A DNA stretch of 7,842 bases from Bacteroides_E sp964522975 (GTDB lineage: Bacteria > Bacteroidota > Bacteroidia > Bacteroidales > Bacteroidaceae). The notes beneath the pieces are model-generated. The model did not search any database and had not been told where the DNA came from. It saw nothing but the letters and a program-made list of their open reading frames with translations. Both the position numbers and the translations under genes were made by a program. Positions 1 to 6,386 of the stretch are shown in pieces; within the stretch, counting starts at the first letter, position 1, and every line of letters begins with the position of its first letter. The stretch is from positions 1 through 7,842 of the forward strand of contig CAZFXK010000104.1 of NCBI GenBank assembly GCA_964522975.1, in the 5' to 3' direction.

Positions 1-134
1 TCGACTGGAAATCGCTGTGAAAATCTGTTAAATCAAATGTTAATATTTATTTAATCACCTCTTTTTTAGTGATATTCTGGGGTGGTTTTGTGGTGTGTAA
101 GTCGTTGAATAACAAGTAGTTACGGAATGTATTA
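1..134. other. Left-edge non-coding stretch, no supported gene
   Basis: I see no supportable gene here. All three + frames are briefly open from base 1 (the longest stops at 52-54), so the last few codons of an upstream gene cannot be excluded, but nothing identifies one. A small hairpin can form from ATCAC (54-58) and GTGAT (69-73) around a T-rich loop. It is too weak to call a terminator. Confidence 0.4.
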
Positions 135-179
135 TTTATCGCTTTTATTTACATAATTTATCATTGAAAAAGCGATAAA
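135..179. repeat. Perfect 12-bp inverted repeat, possible operator or hairpin
   Basis: TTTATCGCTTTT at 135-146 is exactly complementary to AAAAGCGATAAA at 168-179, with 21 bases between. The arms hold only three G/C pairs, and no clear T-run follows on the + strand, so a strong intrinsic terminator is unlikely. A dimeric protein-binding site, or part of the origin-like region to its right, fits at least as well. The repeat is directly visible; its function is inferred. Confidence 0.55.
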
Positions 180-224
180 ATATCATGAGACACTAATATA
201 TCGAAACTTTCGGAAAAAAAGTTG

Positions 225-251
225 TGTCACAGTTGTCACAGTTGTCACACC
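225..251. repeat. Three tandem 9-bp repeats, left iteron cluster
   Basis: The unit TGTCACAGT occurs at 225-233 and 234-242, with a third copy at 243-251 differing in its last two bases (TGTCACACC). Read on the other strand the unit is ACTGTGACA. That is the same core, in opposite orientation, as the cluster at 446-472. Tandem 9-bp spacing is close to one helical turn, so it could place bound protein monomers on one face of the DNA. Iteron-like or operator function is inferred. Confidence 0.7.
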
Positions 252-308
252 TAAAATGCACAGTAAGAAAGCACGCATAGATTAAAATAAGTAAATAAAG
301 TTAAAATG

Positions 309-401
309 TAAATATAAATATAATAATAAATATAATAATAAATATAACTATATATATAATATATAATATATATATAATAATTAATATATATATTATTTTT
401 A
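309..401. other. Extreme AT tract, possible DNA-unwinding element
   Basis: These 93 bases contain one non-A/T base, the C at 348. The left part holds tandem copies of a 12-bp unit AAATATAATAAT (316-327, 328-339, and a partial copy from 340). The right part is runs of alternating TA that are largely self-complementary. Such a segment melts easily and can extrude a cruciform. It lies between two inverted repeat clusters, an arrangement expected of a replication origin or a strongly bent regulatory region. A translated minus-strand reading across it is low-complexity Tyr/Ile and is not a gene. Confidence 0.6.
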
Positions 402-445
402 CTTTTTTCTAAAGGGTTTTCAAAATCATGCACCTCTCATTTTTG

Positions 446-472
446 CTGTGACACCTGTGACACCTGTGACAA
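446..472. repeat. Three tandem 9-bp repeats, right iteron cluster
   Basis: CTGTGACAC occurs at 446-454 and 455-463, with a third copy CTGTGACAA at 464-472. The core CTGTGACA is the reverse complement of the core in the left cluster at 225-251, so the two triplets face each other across about 194 bp. The right cluster ends 56 bp before the -33 box of the following promoter. A protein bound here could therefore also regulate the downstream genes. Confidence 0.7.
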
Positions 473-528
473 CTTACACAAAAAAAACAGAAGACATTAC
501 CACATTTACACTAAAGGCGAAAAAATAA

Positions 529-560
529 TTTTGAAATATCAGAAAAAAGTATTATCTTTG
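529..560 (+). promoter_or_regulatory. Bacteroidetes-type promoter for the two-gene cassette
   Basis: A -33 box TTTTG (529-533) is followed after 19 bases by TATCTTTG (553-560). This is an exact match to the Bacteroidetes -7 consensus TAnnTTTG at a normal distance. Transcription would start a few bases after 560, giving a leader of roughly 40 bases before the proposed TTG start at 607. The box match is seen directly; activity is inferred. Confidence 0.75.
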
Positions 561-606
561 CATTTCCATAAAAAAACGCTGCATTAGCTCCGAAAAAGTA
601 AAGATA

Positions 607-1623
607 TTGAATAAAGAAACATTTAATCTCGTCGGACTGAGATACCATTTTTGGAAAGGCGAAAAATTCAATGCATTACTCTCCAACCCCGAGCAAGGTT
701 TCAAAGCAATACAAAAAACACAACTTCTGGTAAAAGCCACTGACAGCTGCCGACAGGATAAGTATGCCGTGGAAATGATAGACACCATGGGCAATATGAT
801 AGGTTACGTGGCGCATAGAGAATGTGCCCCTCTATGGAATTACCTTAAGCAACATAATGGTTTAATACCCGTGAATCTGCTGAAATTCAACACTGCACGC
901 CATTCGCTTATCTTGCGCACTCCCGTTGCCATAGACATGAGTCTGAAGCCTTCGTGCATAACAGACTGGACTGCCGTGCCCAACTGGACAGAAGGCATAA
1001 CGCTGCCTGCGGAATACGAATCACTGAACCGCATTACCATGATAATAGAGCAAACTCTGACAGGCTCTCTGCCCAAGCAGTTTCTCACTCCCGAAAATAC
1101 AGAGCGTTTCATGCAGTTCACGGCGAACGACATATCTGGCGATATGTACGCAAGGCGTCTCATAATAGCATCACAGATGATGCAAAGCACCGACTGCGAC
1201 ATAAAGCAGACGGGCATTCGCCTCACGGCTCTGATAGACCACATGGGTTCCGCCGAAATGATAAGAAGATGGCATGATGAAGTGTTCCGCCGCATGACAT
1301 GCAGCGAATGGTTTCACGCCAACAGCCGGTTGCTCTCAGCGACAGCCATGAAGCACAGAGACGAATGGCTCGAGGCTCTGCCTGAAGGTATAGGCACGCT
1401 GATGCTAAACATGGATATGGAAACGTGCATAGCGAGAATATATTACTCAGGTATGCCGCTGCGCCTGATTCTCCAGATGCTAATGGCGGCAGGCAGCATC
1501 ATCGAAAGCATCCGCACCCGGTATCTGTACGGCACAGGTACTGGCGAGGTAATCAGAAACTACAATATAGACGGCAATTTTCTCGATGCTCATGGTAACG
1601 AGAACGTAAAATTTATAAAATAA
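607..1623 (+). CDS. Hypothetical 338-aa protein, possible HIRAN-like N-terminus
   Basis: I do not recognise a named family for the full protein. Residues about 6-75 start with FNLVGLRYHF, continue through a segment containing VKATD, DKYAVE and GNMIGYV, and end in a helix after AHRE. This order (strand, conserved Asp, AV strand, GYV turn) resembles HIRAN domains, which bind DNA ends and occur in helicases and in small accessory proteins. The match is by eye only. The remainder looks mainly helical with no signal peptide, membrane segment or enzyme motif. The TTG start is chosen because the promoter ends just upstream, the frame has stops at 526 and 532, and no in-frame ATG occurs until about residue 57. 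Codon use is GC-rich compared with the hsd genes downstream. The next gene begins 6 bp after the stop, so the two are probably one transcript. An iteron-binding or replication role is conceivable from its position, but no Rep motif is visible. Confidence 0.75.
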   Translation: MNKETFNLVGLRYHFWKGEKFNALLSNPEQGFKAIQKTQLLVKATDSCRQDKYAVEMIDTMGNMIGYVAHRECAPLWNYLKQHNGLIPVNLLKFNTARHSLILRTPVAIDMSLKPSCITDWTAVPNWTEGITLPAEYESLNRITMIIEQTLTGSLPKQFLTPENTERFMQFTANDISGDMYARRLIIASQMMQSTDCDIKQTGIRLTALIDHMGSAEMIRRWHDEVFRRMTCSEWFHANSRLLSATAMKHRDEWLEALPEGIGTLMLNMDMETCIARIYYSGMPLRLILQMLMAAGSIIESIRTRYLYGTGTGEVIRNYNIDGNFLDAHGNENVKFIK

Positions 1624-1629
1624 GAAAAA

Positions 1630-2037
1630 ATGGAAGAGAAAAGAGTTTTCAATATCAAGGGCAGTTACGTCGACATACACGACAACCAGACCGTGAACCT
1701 GCACCTTAGCGGCGCAAAGGTAGACGTGGAGCAGAGCAACAAAACCGTGACGGCACAGCGTGCAGGCAGGCGCGTAAACGACTTCAGCAGTTGCATCACA
1801 GCCTCGCCAAAAGAGGCAACACTCGCGAAACTTCACACCCTGATAGACGGAAAACCGTGCCGCGAGGCAGCCATGATGATTCAGGCAGGCATAAAAGCAG
1901 GCTTGATAACGCGCCCCATAGCCGCCTCCGTCATCAATGAATTCGGCATCCAATGCTCCGTGTCGGCCTTCAACACCCAGATGCGCATCAAATCCACCGA
2001 TGAAGAACTGGAACCGATAATAAAGGGAATGAAATAA
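1630..2037 (+). CDS. Hypothetical 135-aa accessory protein
   Basis: No function is assigned. The N-terminal 40 residues (for example NIKGSYVDIHDNQTVNLHL) alternate hydrophobic and polar residues and look like beta strands. After a basic, Ser/Thr-rich linker, residues about 60-135 look helical, with LHTLIDGKPCREAAMMIQAG and then GLITRP and VSAFN. That half resembles a small helical DNA-binding-like domain, by impression only. I recall short proteins with this beta-then-helical layout being common in Bacteroidales accessory regions, but I cannot name a family. The gene starts with ATG 6 bp after the stop of the 338-aa gene, shares its high GC and codon style, and is probably co-transcribed from the promoter at 529-560. 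No convincing hairpin terminator follows the stop. Confidence 0.75.
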   Translation: MEEKRVFNIKGSYVDIHDNQTVNLHLSGAKVDVEQSNKTVTAQRAGRRVNDFSSCITASPKEATLAKLHTLIDGKPCREAAMMIQAGIKAGLITRPIAASVINEFGIQCSVSAFNTQMRIKSTDEELEPIIKGMK

Positions 2038-2260
2038 GAGTGTGTTTGAGAACCCCCTAAGGCTATGTTGCAATCTAAAAAAACGACAATACGAATAAAA
2101 TCAAGAAAAAAATAAATAATATCACAAAAAATTATATATCTTTGCAAAGAATAGCAAAAAAAGTATGATGTGCTACATTCTAGAAAATTGCAGAACTATT
2201 ACTTTGTGCCGAATAACTTCCGATAATAATTTATTATAGGAACTTTAAAATATATTTGGT
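2038..2260. other. Intergenic spacer between the cassette and hsd operon
   Basis: Base composition changes sharply here, from the GC-rich cassette to AT-rich sequence resembling the hsd genes. The spacer holds a candidate -7 element (2137-2144) overlapping the 10-bp palindrome CTTTGCAAAG (2140-2149). Two very short open readings exist: 24 codons from ATG 2165, and a 17-codon tail ending at TAA 2224-2226. Neither has independent support, so neither is called a gene. No clear intrinsic terminator for the upstream genes is visible. Confidence 0.5.
2137..2144 (+). promoter_or_regulatory. Candidate -7 element for the hsd operon
   Basis: TATCTTTG exactly matches the Bacteroidetes TAnnTTTG box and repeats the box seen before the first gene. 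No TTTG/TTG -33 box stands at 19-21 bases upstream, so this is a weaker call. It would place the transcription start near 2150, about 110 bases before ATG 2261. It is the best visible candidate for driving hsdR-hsdM-hsdS. Confidence 0.45.
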
Positions 2261-2358
2261 ATGGAAGAAAATAAAAAAACTTAACCGAAGAAGATATAAA
2301 ACTTCGATATATAACTCCAGCAATAAATAATTCTGGATGGACAAACGACAAGATTCTT
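2261..2358 (+). pseudogene. hsdR: Frameshifted 5' end of hsdR across an A7 run
   Basis: ATG 2261 opens MEENKKT and stops at TAA 2282-2284. One frame over, codons from 2281 read LTEEDIKLRYITPAI and then NNSGWTNDKIL, running directly into ATG 2359. The reading LTEEDIKLRYITPAI is the usual N-terminus of EcoEI-type HsdR proteins, which normally begins within a few residues of its Met. No ATG, GTG or TTG start exists for that frame between its stop at 2272-2274 and 2359. One extra A in the A7 run (2273-2279), or a -1 slip on it, would join ATG 2261 to the HsdR frame, giving MEENKKNLTEED and a protein of about 767 aa. This is either a frameshift mutation, a sequencing or assembly indel, or a recoded or phase-variable start. 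Confidence 0.7.
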
Positions 2359-4563
2359 ATGGAAAAATACTTTACCGATGGCAGAGTTATTTTTCAAGGC
2401 AGTAAGCACGCACGTAAACAAGGCAATAAAGCCGATTATTTGCTATTGACATCAAAAAATAATCCGATTGCAGTTGTTGAAGCAAAAGATAATAAAAAAT
2501 TAGTTGGAGAAGGTCTGCAGCAAGCGATAGAATATGCACGGATTCTTGATTTACCTTTTGCCTATAGTTCTAATGGAGACGCTTTCATTGAGCATGATTT
2601 CCATACTGGTATAGAACGCACTATATCTTTGAATAAATTTCCTAGTCCGGAAGATCTTGTTGAAAGATTAGACAACATAAAAAACTATACTCCGGAACAG
2701 ATAAAAATCATTGACCAGCCATATTATTGGGATGAATATACCAATACACCGAGATATTATCAACGAATAGCTATAAACAAGACCGTAGAGGCAATTGCAA
2801 CAGGCAGGAATCGCATTTTACTGGTAATGGCAACAGGAACTGGAAAAACATTCACATCATTCCAGATTATATATAGACTTACAAAATCAGGCGCAAAGAA
2901 AAAAGTACTATATCTTGCAGATAGAAATATACTGATAGACCAGACTATGAATCAGGATTTTAAGCCTTTCAAAAATGTTATGACAAAAATCCAGAACAAA
3001 GAAATGGACACCTCGTATGAAATATATATGGCACTATACCAGCAATTGATTTCCTACGATGAAGAAGTTCCAGATCCATTCAAGAAATTTGCACCTTCTT
3101 TCTTTGATTTAATCATAGTTGACGAATGTCATAGAGGAAGTGCTAAAGAGGATTCTGAATGGCGTCGCGTTCTTGACTATTTTAAAAGTGCAACTCAAAT
3201 TGGTATGACAGCCACGCCTAAAGTTGATAATGAAGCAAATAACATTGATTATTTTGGCACTCCATTATATACATATTCATTGAAACAAGGTATTGAAGAT
3301 GGTTTTCTGGCTCCTTATCGCGTAACAAATTCATTTATCAATATTGATTTGGAAGGTTGGGAACCAGAAGAAGGCGAACGAGACATTTATGACAACCTAA
3401 TTCAAGAAGACTACTTTAGCCGAAAAGATTTTGGACGAAATATAGCAATTTTAAAACGCAGAGAAATTGTAGCCAGGAGGATTACAAAAATGCTACATGA
3501 AATAGGGCGAATGACCAAAACCATTGTGTTCTGTGCGGATATAGATGAAGCTGAAGCTATGAGGCAATTATTGGTCAATATGAACTCAGACTTGTGCAAA
3601 AAAGACTCAAGATATGTGATGCGTATCACAGGAGATGAAAACATCGGCAAAAGGCAACTTGACAACTTTATTGATCCTGATGAAAAATACCCTACTGTGG
3701 TAACGACTTCACAAATGCTTTCTACAGGTGTAGATTGCAAAACCTGCGGACTAATTGTCATCGATAAAGAAATTGGTTCTATGACAGAATTCAAACAAAT
3801 TGTAGGACGTGGCACTCGTCTTCGTCCCGATAAAGACAAATGGCATTTTGAGATTCTTGATTTTAGAAATGCTACTCAATTGTTTAAAGATCCTGAGTTT
3901 GACGGAGAACCAGAGCAACCAAGCCCAACTATTAAATCATATAGTCCCCCAAAATTTTCACCATCATTCGTATCAGAACCTATTGTCAGAGATGATGTAA
4001 AAAAATATATCGTTGAAGGCACTGATATAAAAATTGAAACAGAAATTGTACAGTATTTGGGAACAGACGGTAAGTTAGTAAACGAAAGTATTACGTCATT
4101 TACCCGCAAGAGCATTCGCAAAAGATATGCCAGTGAAGCGGAATTTGTCACAAGATGGAACACTGCTGATAAAAAGAAAGCCATCATGAATGAACTTAAA
4201 GAATATGATGTCTTGATAGATGCGGTGCGTGAGGCAAATCCGGATTTAGCTAATGCAGATGTATTTGACATTATCTGTCATGTGGCATACGACAAAAAGC
4301 CGTTAACAAGAAAAGAACGAGCCAACAATGTAAAAAAGAGAGACTATCTTTCTAAATATGAAGGACAGGCACGCAAGGTGCTTGAAATATTGCTTGACAA
4401 ATATGCAAATAATGGTGTACTGGAATTGGAGAATGCAATGATATTGTCTCTAGAACCATTCTCGCAAATTGGTACAAGCGTAAAAATAATGAAACTGTTT
4501 GGTGGTCGTTCCGGCTATGAAAAAGTTATAAAAGAATTGGAAAATGAGCTGTATGCAGCTTAA
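2359..4563 (+). CDS. hsdR: Type I restriction endonuclease subunit R (EcoEI-like)
   Basis: HsdR is the ATP-driven translocase and nuclease of a type I R-M complex; it cleaves DNA away from the target only when assembled with HsdM and HsdS. From ATG 2359 (734 aa), the PD-(D/E)xK nuclease shows D26, E41-A-K43 and the QxxxY motif Q55-Y59. The SF2 motor shows Walker A ATGTGKT (158-164), DECH (255-258), GMTATP (282-287) and motif VI QIVGRGTR (480-487). The C-terminal part, from DFRNATQLF near 501 to the end, fits the EcoEI-type R subunit C-terminal region. All visible catalytic motifs are intact. The ATG at 2359 is internal to the family: about 30 conserved residues encoded at 2261-2358 lie upstream but are disconnected from a start codon by a frameshift. 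Those residues include an early acidic helix of the nuclease fold, so a protein started at 2359 may be impaired. hsdM begins 12 bp after the stop, indicating an operon. Confidence 0.95.
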   Translation: MEKYFTDGRVIFQGSKHARKQGNKADYLLLTSKNNPIAVVEAKDNKKLVGEGLQQAIEYARILDLPFAYSSNGDAFIEHDFHTGIERTISLNKFPSPEDLVERLDNIKNYTPEQIKIIDQPYYWDEYTNTPRYYQRIAINKTVEAIATGRNRILLVMATGTGKTFTSFQIIYRLTKSGAKKKVLYLADRNILIDQTMNQDFKPFKNVMTKIQNKEMDTSYEIYMALYQQLISYDEEVPDPFKKFAPSFFDLIIVDECHRGSAKEDSEWRRVLDYFKSATQIGMTATPKVDNEANNIDYFGTPLYTYSLKQGIEDGFLAPYRVTNSFINIDLEGWEPEEGERDIYDNLIQEDYFSRKDFGRNIAILKRREIVARRITKMLHEIGRMTKTIVFCADIDEAEAMRQLLVNMNSDLCKKDSRYVMRITGDENIGKRQLDNFIDPDEKYPTVVTTSQMLSTGVDCKTCGLIVIDKEIGSMTEFKQIVGRGTRLRPDKDKWHFEILDFRNATQLFKDPEFDGEPEQPSPTIKSYSPPKFSPSFVSEPIVRDDVKKYIVEGTDIKIETEIVQYLGTDGKLVNESITSFTRKSIRKRYASEAEFVTRWNTADKKKAIMNELKEYDVLIDAVREANPDLANADVFDIICHVAYDKKPLTRKERANNVKKRDYLSKYEGQARKVLEILLDKYANNGVLELENAMILSLEPFSQIGTSVKIMKLFGGRSGYEKVIKELENELYAA

Positions 4564-4575
4564 CATTTAATAAAT

Positions 4576-4716
4576 ATGGCAGTAAATAATCTTATAAAAA
4601 GAATTCAGAATATTATGCGCCAAGATGCCGGTATCAGCGGCGATGCGCAACGTATAGAACAAATGGTATGGATATTCTTCCTGAAAGTATATGATTCACA
4701 GGAAGAGGAATGGTAA
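4576..4716 (+). pseudogene. hsdM: N-terminal fragment of hsdM ending at a premature TAA
   Basis: ATG 4576 starts MAVNNLIKRIQNIMRQDAG and the frame continues through FFLKVYDSQEEEW, the usual start of a type I HsdM N-terminal helical domain. The frame then meets TAA at 4714-4716 (codon 47). The same frame continues without any indel into HsdM sequence (YTSIIPEKFRWRNWA), so this is a single-codon interruption. Family members carry acidic or polar residues after EEW, so a GAA-to-TAA change is the simplest explanation. The ATG overlapping the stop (4716-4718) is in another frame and yields only a short peptide. Confidence 0.85.
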
Positions 4717-4803
4717 TGTACCAAAGAAGAAGGTTACACTTCTATTATTCCGGAAAAATTTCGATGGAGAAACTGGGCTGTTGACAATGCTGATGGAAAC
4801 GCA

Positions 4804-6084
4804 TTGACAGGTGACGCCCTGCTGTCATTCATAAATGAGGAATTATTCCCTACGATGAAAGGATTAGCTATTGACGAAAATACCCCTCGCGGTCAGTCCA
4901 TTGTGCGTGATGTTTTTTCTGACTTGAATCAATATATGAAAAACGGCATCTTATTGAGACAAGTGATAAACGTAGTTGATGAAATTGATTTTTCTGATGC
5001 TGTAGATCGTCATACATTTGGCGATATATATGAAGGCATTCTTAAAGATCTTCAATCAGCAGGACATGCAGGTGAATTCTACACGCCACGTGCTCTGACA
5101 GATTTCATTGTCAAGATGCTAAATCCCAGATTAGGAGAAACATTCGGAGATTTTACTTCCGGCACAGGTGGTTTCCTTACATCAGCTCTCAATCATCTGC
5201 AAAAACAAATCAAAAATACAGAAGATATGGAATCATACCAGACATCCACTGTAGGTCAAGAATGGAAACCACTGCCATATTTACTTTCCATCACCAATTT
5301 GCTGGTACACGGTATAGAAGCTCCAAATATTAAGCATTGTGACAGTTTAGGAACAAAATACAATGACTTCAAAGAAAAAGATAAGGTTGATGTTATTGGT
5401 ATGAATCCTCCATATGGCGGCAGCACGGAAAATAGCGTAAAAAGTAACTTCCCTATGGATATGCGCAGCAGTGAAACTGCTGACCTATTCATGGTATTGA
5501 TTATGTATCGTTTGAAGAAATATGGACGTGCTGGAGTGATTGTCCCTGACGGATTTCTCTTTGGCACTGACGGGGCTAAGCTTGCAATTAAAACAAAGAT
5601 GCTGCGTGACTTTAATCTTCACACAATAATTCGTTTACCAGGCAGTATCTTTTCTCCATATACATCTATTGCTACAAACATCTTGTTCTTCAACAACGAA
5701 CGAGCAGAAGGTGCAAATGAACAATATGCCACAAAAGAGACTTGGTTTTATCGGTTGGATATGCCTGAAGGCTATAAGCATTTTTCTAAAACAAAACCAA
5801 TGAAATTGGAACATTGTCAGCCTATAATGGATTGGTGGAACGATAGAAAAGAAATTATCTTGGCAGAAGGTGATGAGAAATCAAGATGTTTTACAGTACA
5901 AGATTTAATTGATTCTGATTGCAATTTTGACCTGTGCAAATTCCCTAAAGAAGACGAAGAAATTCTTCCACCAAAGGAACTACTAACTCAATATTTCAAG
6001 AAGAGAGCTGCGCTTGATCATGAGATAGATAAGACGTTAGCTGAGATTCAGAATATCTTAGGCTTCAAAGTAGAATTAGATTAA
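4804..6084 (+). CDS. hsdM: Type I DNA adenine methyltransferase subunit M, 5'-interrupted
   Basis: HsdM transfers a methyl group from S-adenosylmethionine to adenine N6 at the site chosen by HsdS, and its subunits form the core of the restriction complex. Numbered from the original ATG at 4576, the full frame is about 502 codons, a normal HsdM length. It shows GEFYTPR ahead of the catalytic domain, the SAM-binding segment DFTSGTGGFL (from D192) and the catalytic NPPY (from N277). Because codon 47 is TAA, the intact open frame lies downstream of it. TTG 4804 is the earliest common start-type codon I find there, and ATG 4855 is the next alternative. Either start removes most of the N-terminal helical domain, which contacts DNA and partner subunits, so activity is doubtful even though the catalytic motifs are preserved. 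A Fic/Doc remnant and hsdS follow closely in the operon. Confidence 0.93.
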   Translation: MTGDALLSFINEELFPTMKGLAIDENTPRGQSIVRDVFSDLNQYMKNGILLRQVINVVDEIDFSDAVDRHTFGDIYEGILKDLQSAGHAGEFYTPRALTDFIVKMLNPRLGETFGDFTSGTGGFLTSALNHLQKQIKNTEDMESYQTSTVGQEWKPLPYLLSITNLLVHGIEAPNIKHCDSLGTKYNDFKEKDKVDVIGMNPPYGGSTENSVKSNFPMDMRSSETADLFMVLIMYRLKKYGRAGVIVPDGFLFGTDGAKLAIKTKMLRDFNLHTIIRLPGSIFSPYTSIATNILFFNNERAEGANEQYATKETWFYRLDMPEGYKHFSKTKPMKLEHCQPIMDWWNDRKEIILAEGDEKSRCFTVQDLIDSDCNFDLCKFPKEDEEILPPKELLTQYFKKRAALDHEIDKTLAEIQNILGFKVELD

Positions 6085-6092
6085 GTTACTGA

Positions 6093-6386
6093 CAAATAAC
6101 CAAATTTGAACGCATGCGTTCAGATGGAAATAAGCGTATTGCGTTGACTTTAGGTACATATTTCTTACACAAGAATAAATATTACTGGCATGCTTGCATT
6201 TGTATGCGAACATTTGAATCTATCATTTATCACGTGGCAGCTTCAAATATTGACCAAGATTTGCTGTTACGTATCGTTATTAGTTTTATGTCAAATGAAG
6301 ACTATGATGAAGAACTAAAAATAGACATAGCCAACACAATGAGCAAAGGAAAATTAGGAATTCAAGAAGAAGATTACAAACAATGA
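6093..6386 (+). pseudogene. C-terminal remnant of a Fic/Doc family gene
   Basis: From ATG 6114 the frame gives 90 aa beginning MRSDGNKRIALTLGTYFL. The segment DGNKR followed by a hydrophobic helix is the second half of the Fic/Doc active-site motif HxFx(D/E)GN(K/G)R. Fic enzymes transfer AMP or another phosphate-containing group to target proteins. The catalytic His and Phe are not in this frame. HAF (CATGCGTTC, 6113-6121) lies in the +2 frame directly before, separated from GAT by one base where three are expected. That suggests a 2-base deletion inside the motif. The HAF frame has TGA at 6107-6109, and only 29 bp separate this ORF from hsdM, so most of the N-terminal domain is also missing. 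The stop overlaps the hsdS ATG (ATGA, 6383-6386), so translation here may still couple to hsdS. Fic/Doc and RhuM-type genes are known companions inside type I R-M operons. A small unrelated protein is the alternative. Confidence 0.65.

Noticed and set aside
251..433. Minus-strand 60-codon reading rich in Tyr and Ile
   Set aside because: It is a translation of the AT tract. Low complexity, with no start context or homology-like pattern.
225..472. CRISPR array
   Set aside because: The repeats are 9 bp, contiguous and without spacers. The two groups face opposite directions.
840..1295. Minus-strand 151-codon reading inside the 338-aa gene
   Set aside because: It is a frame shadow of a GC-rich gene. 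The + strand frame has the promoter, tight spacing to its partner and a more protein-like composition.
2038..2080. Intrinsic terminator after the 135-aa gene
   Set aside because: Only the tiny CCTAAGG palindrome is present, with no stable stem followed by a T-run.
1480..2147. Minus-strand readings of 197 and 88 codons across the 135-aa gene
   Set aside because: They lie antisense to two co-oriented genes and overlap the gap between them. Their Cys/His/Tyr-rich composition looks like shadow coding.
2165..2239. 24-codon Cys-containing leader peptide before hsdR
   Set aside because: It sits after a candidate -7 box, but there is no attenuator hairpin or codon run to suggest a function. It is too short to support.
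4714..4716. Reassigned stop codon (alternative genetic code)
   Set aside because: TAA ends the 338-aa, 135-aa, hsdR and hsdM frames at natural positions in this window, so general reassignment is not supported.
4714..4718. TAATG overlap in hsdM as a translational restart
   Set aside because: The ATG at 4716 is in a different frame from HsdM and ends after about 22 codons, so it cannot rescue the protein.
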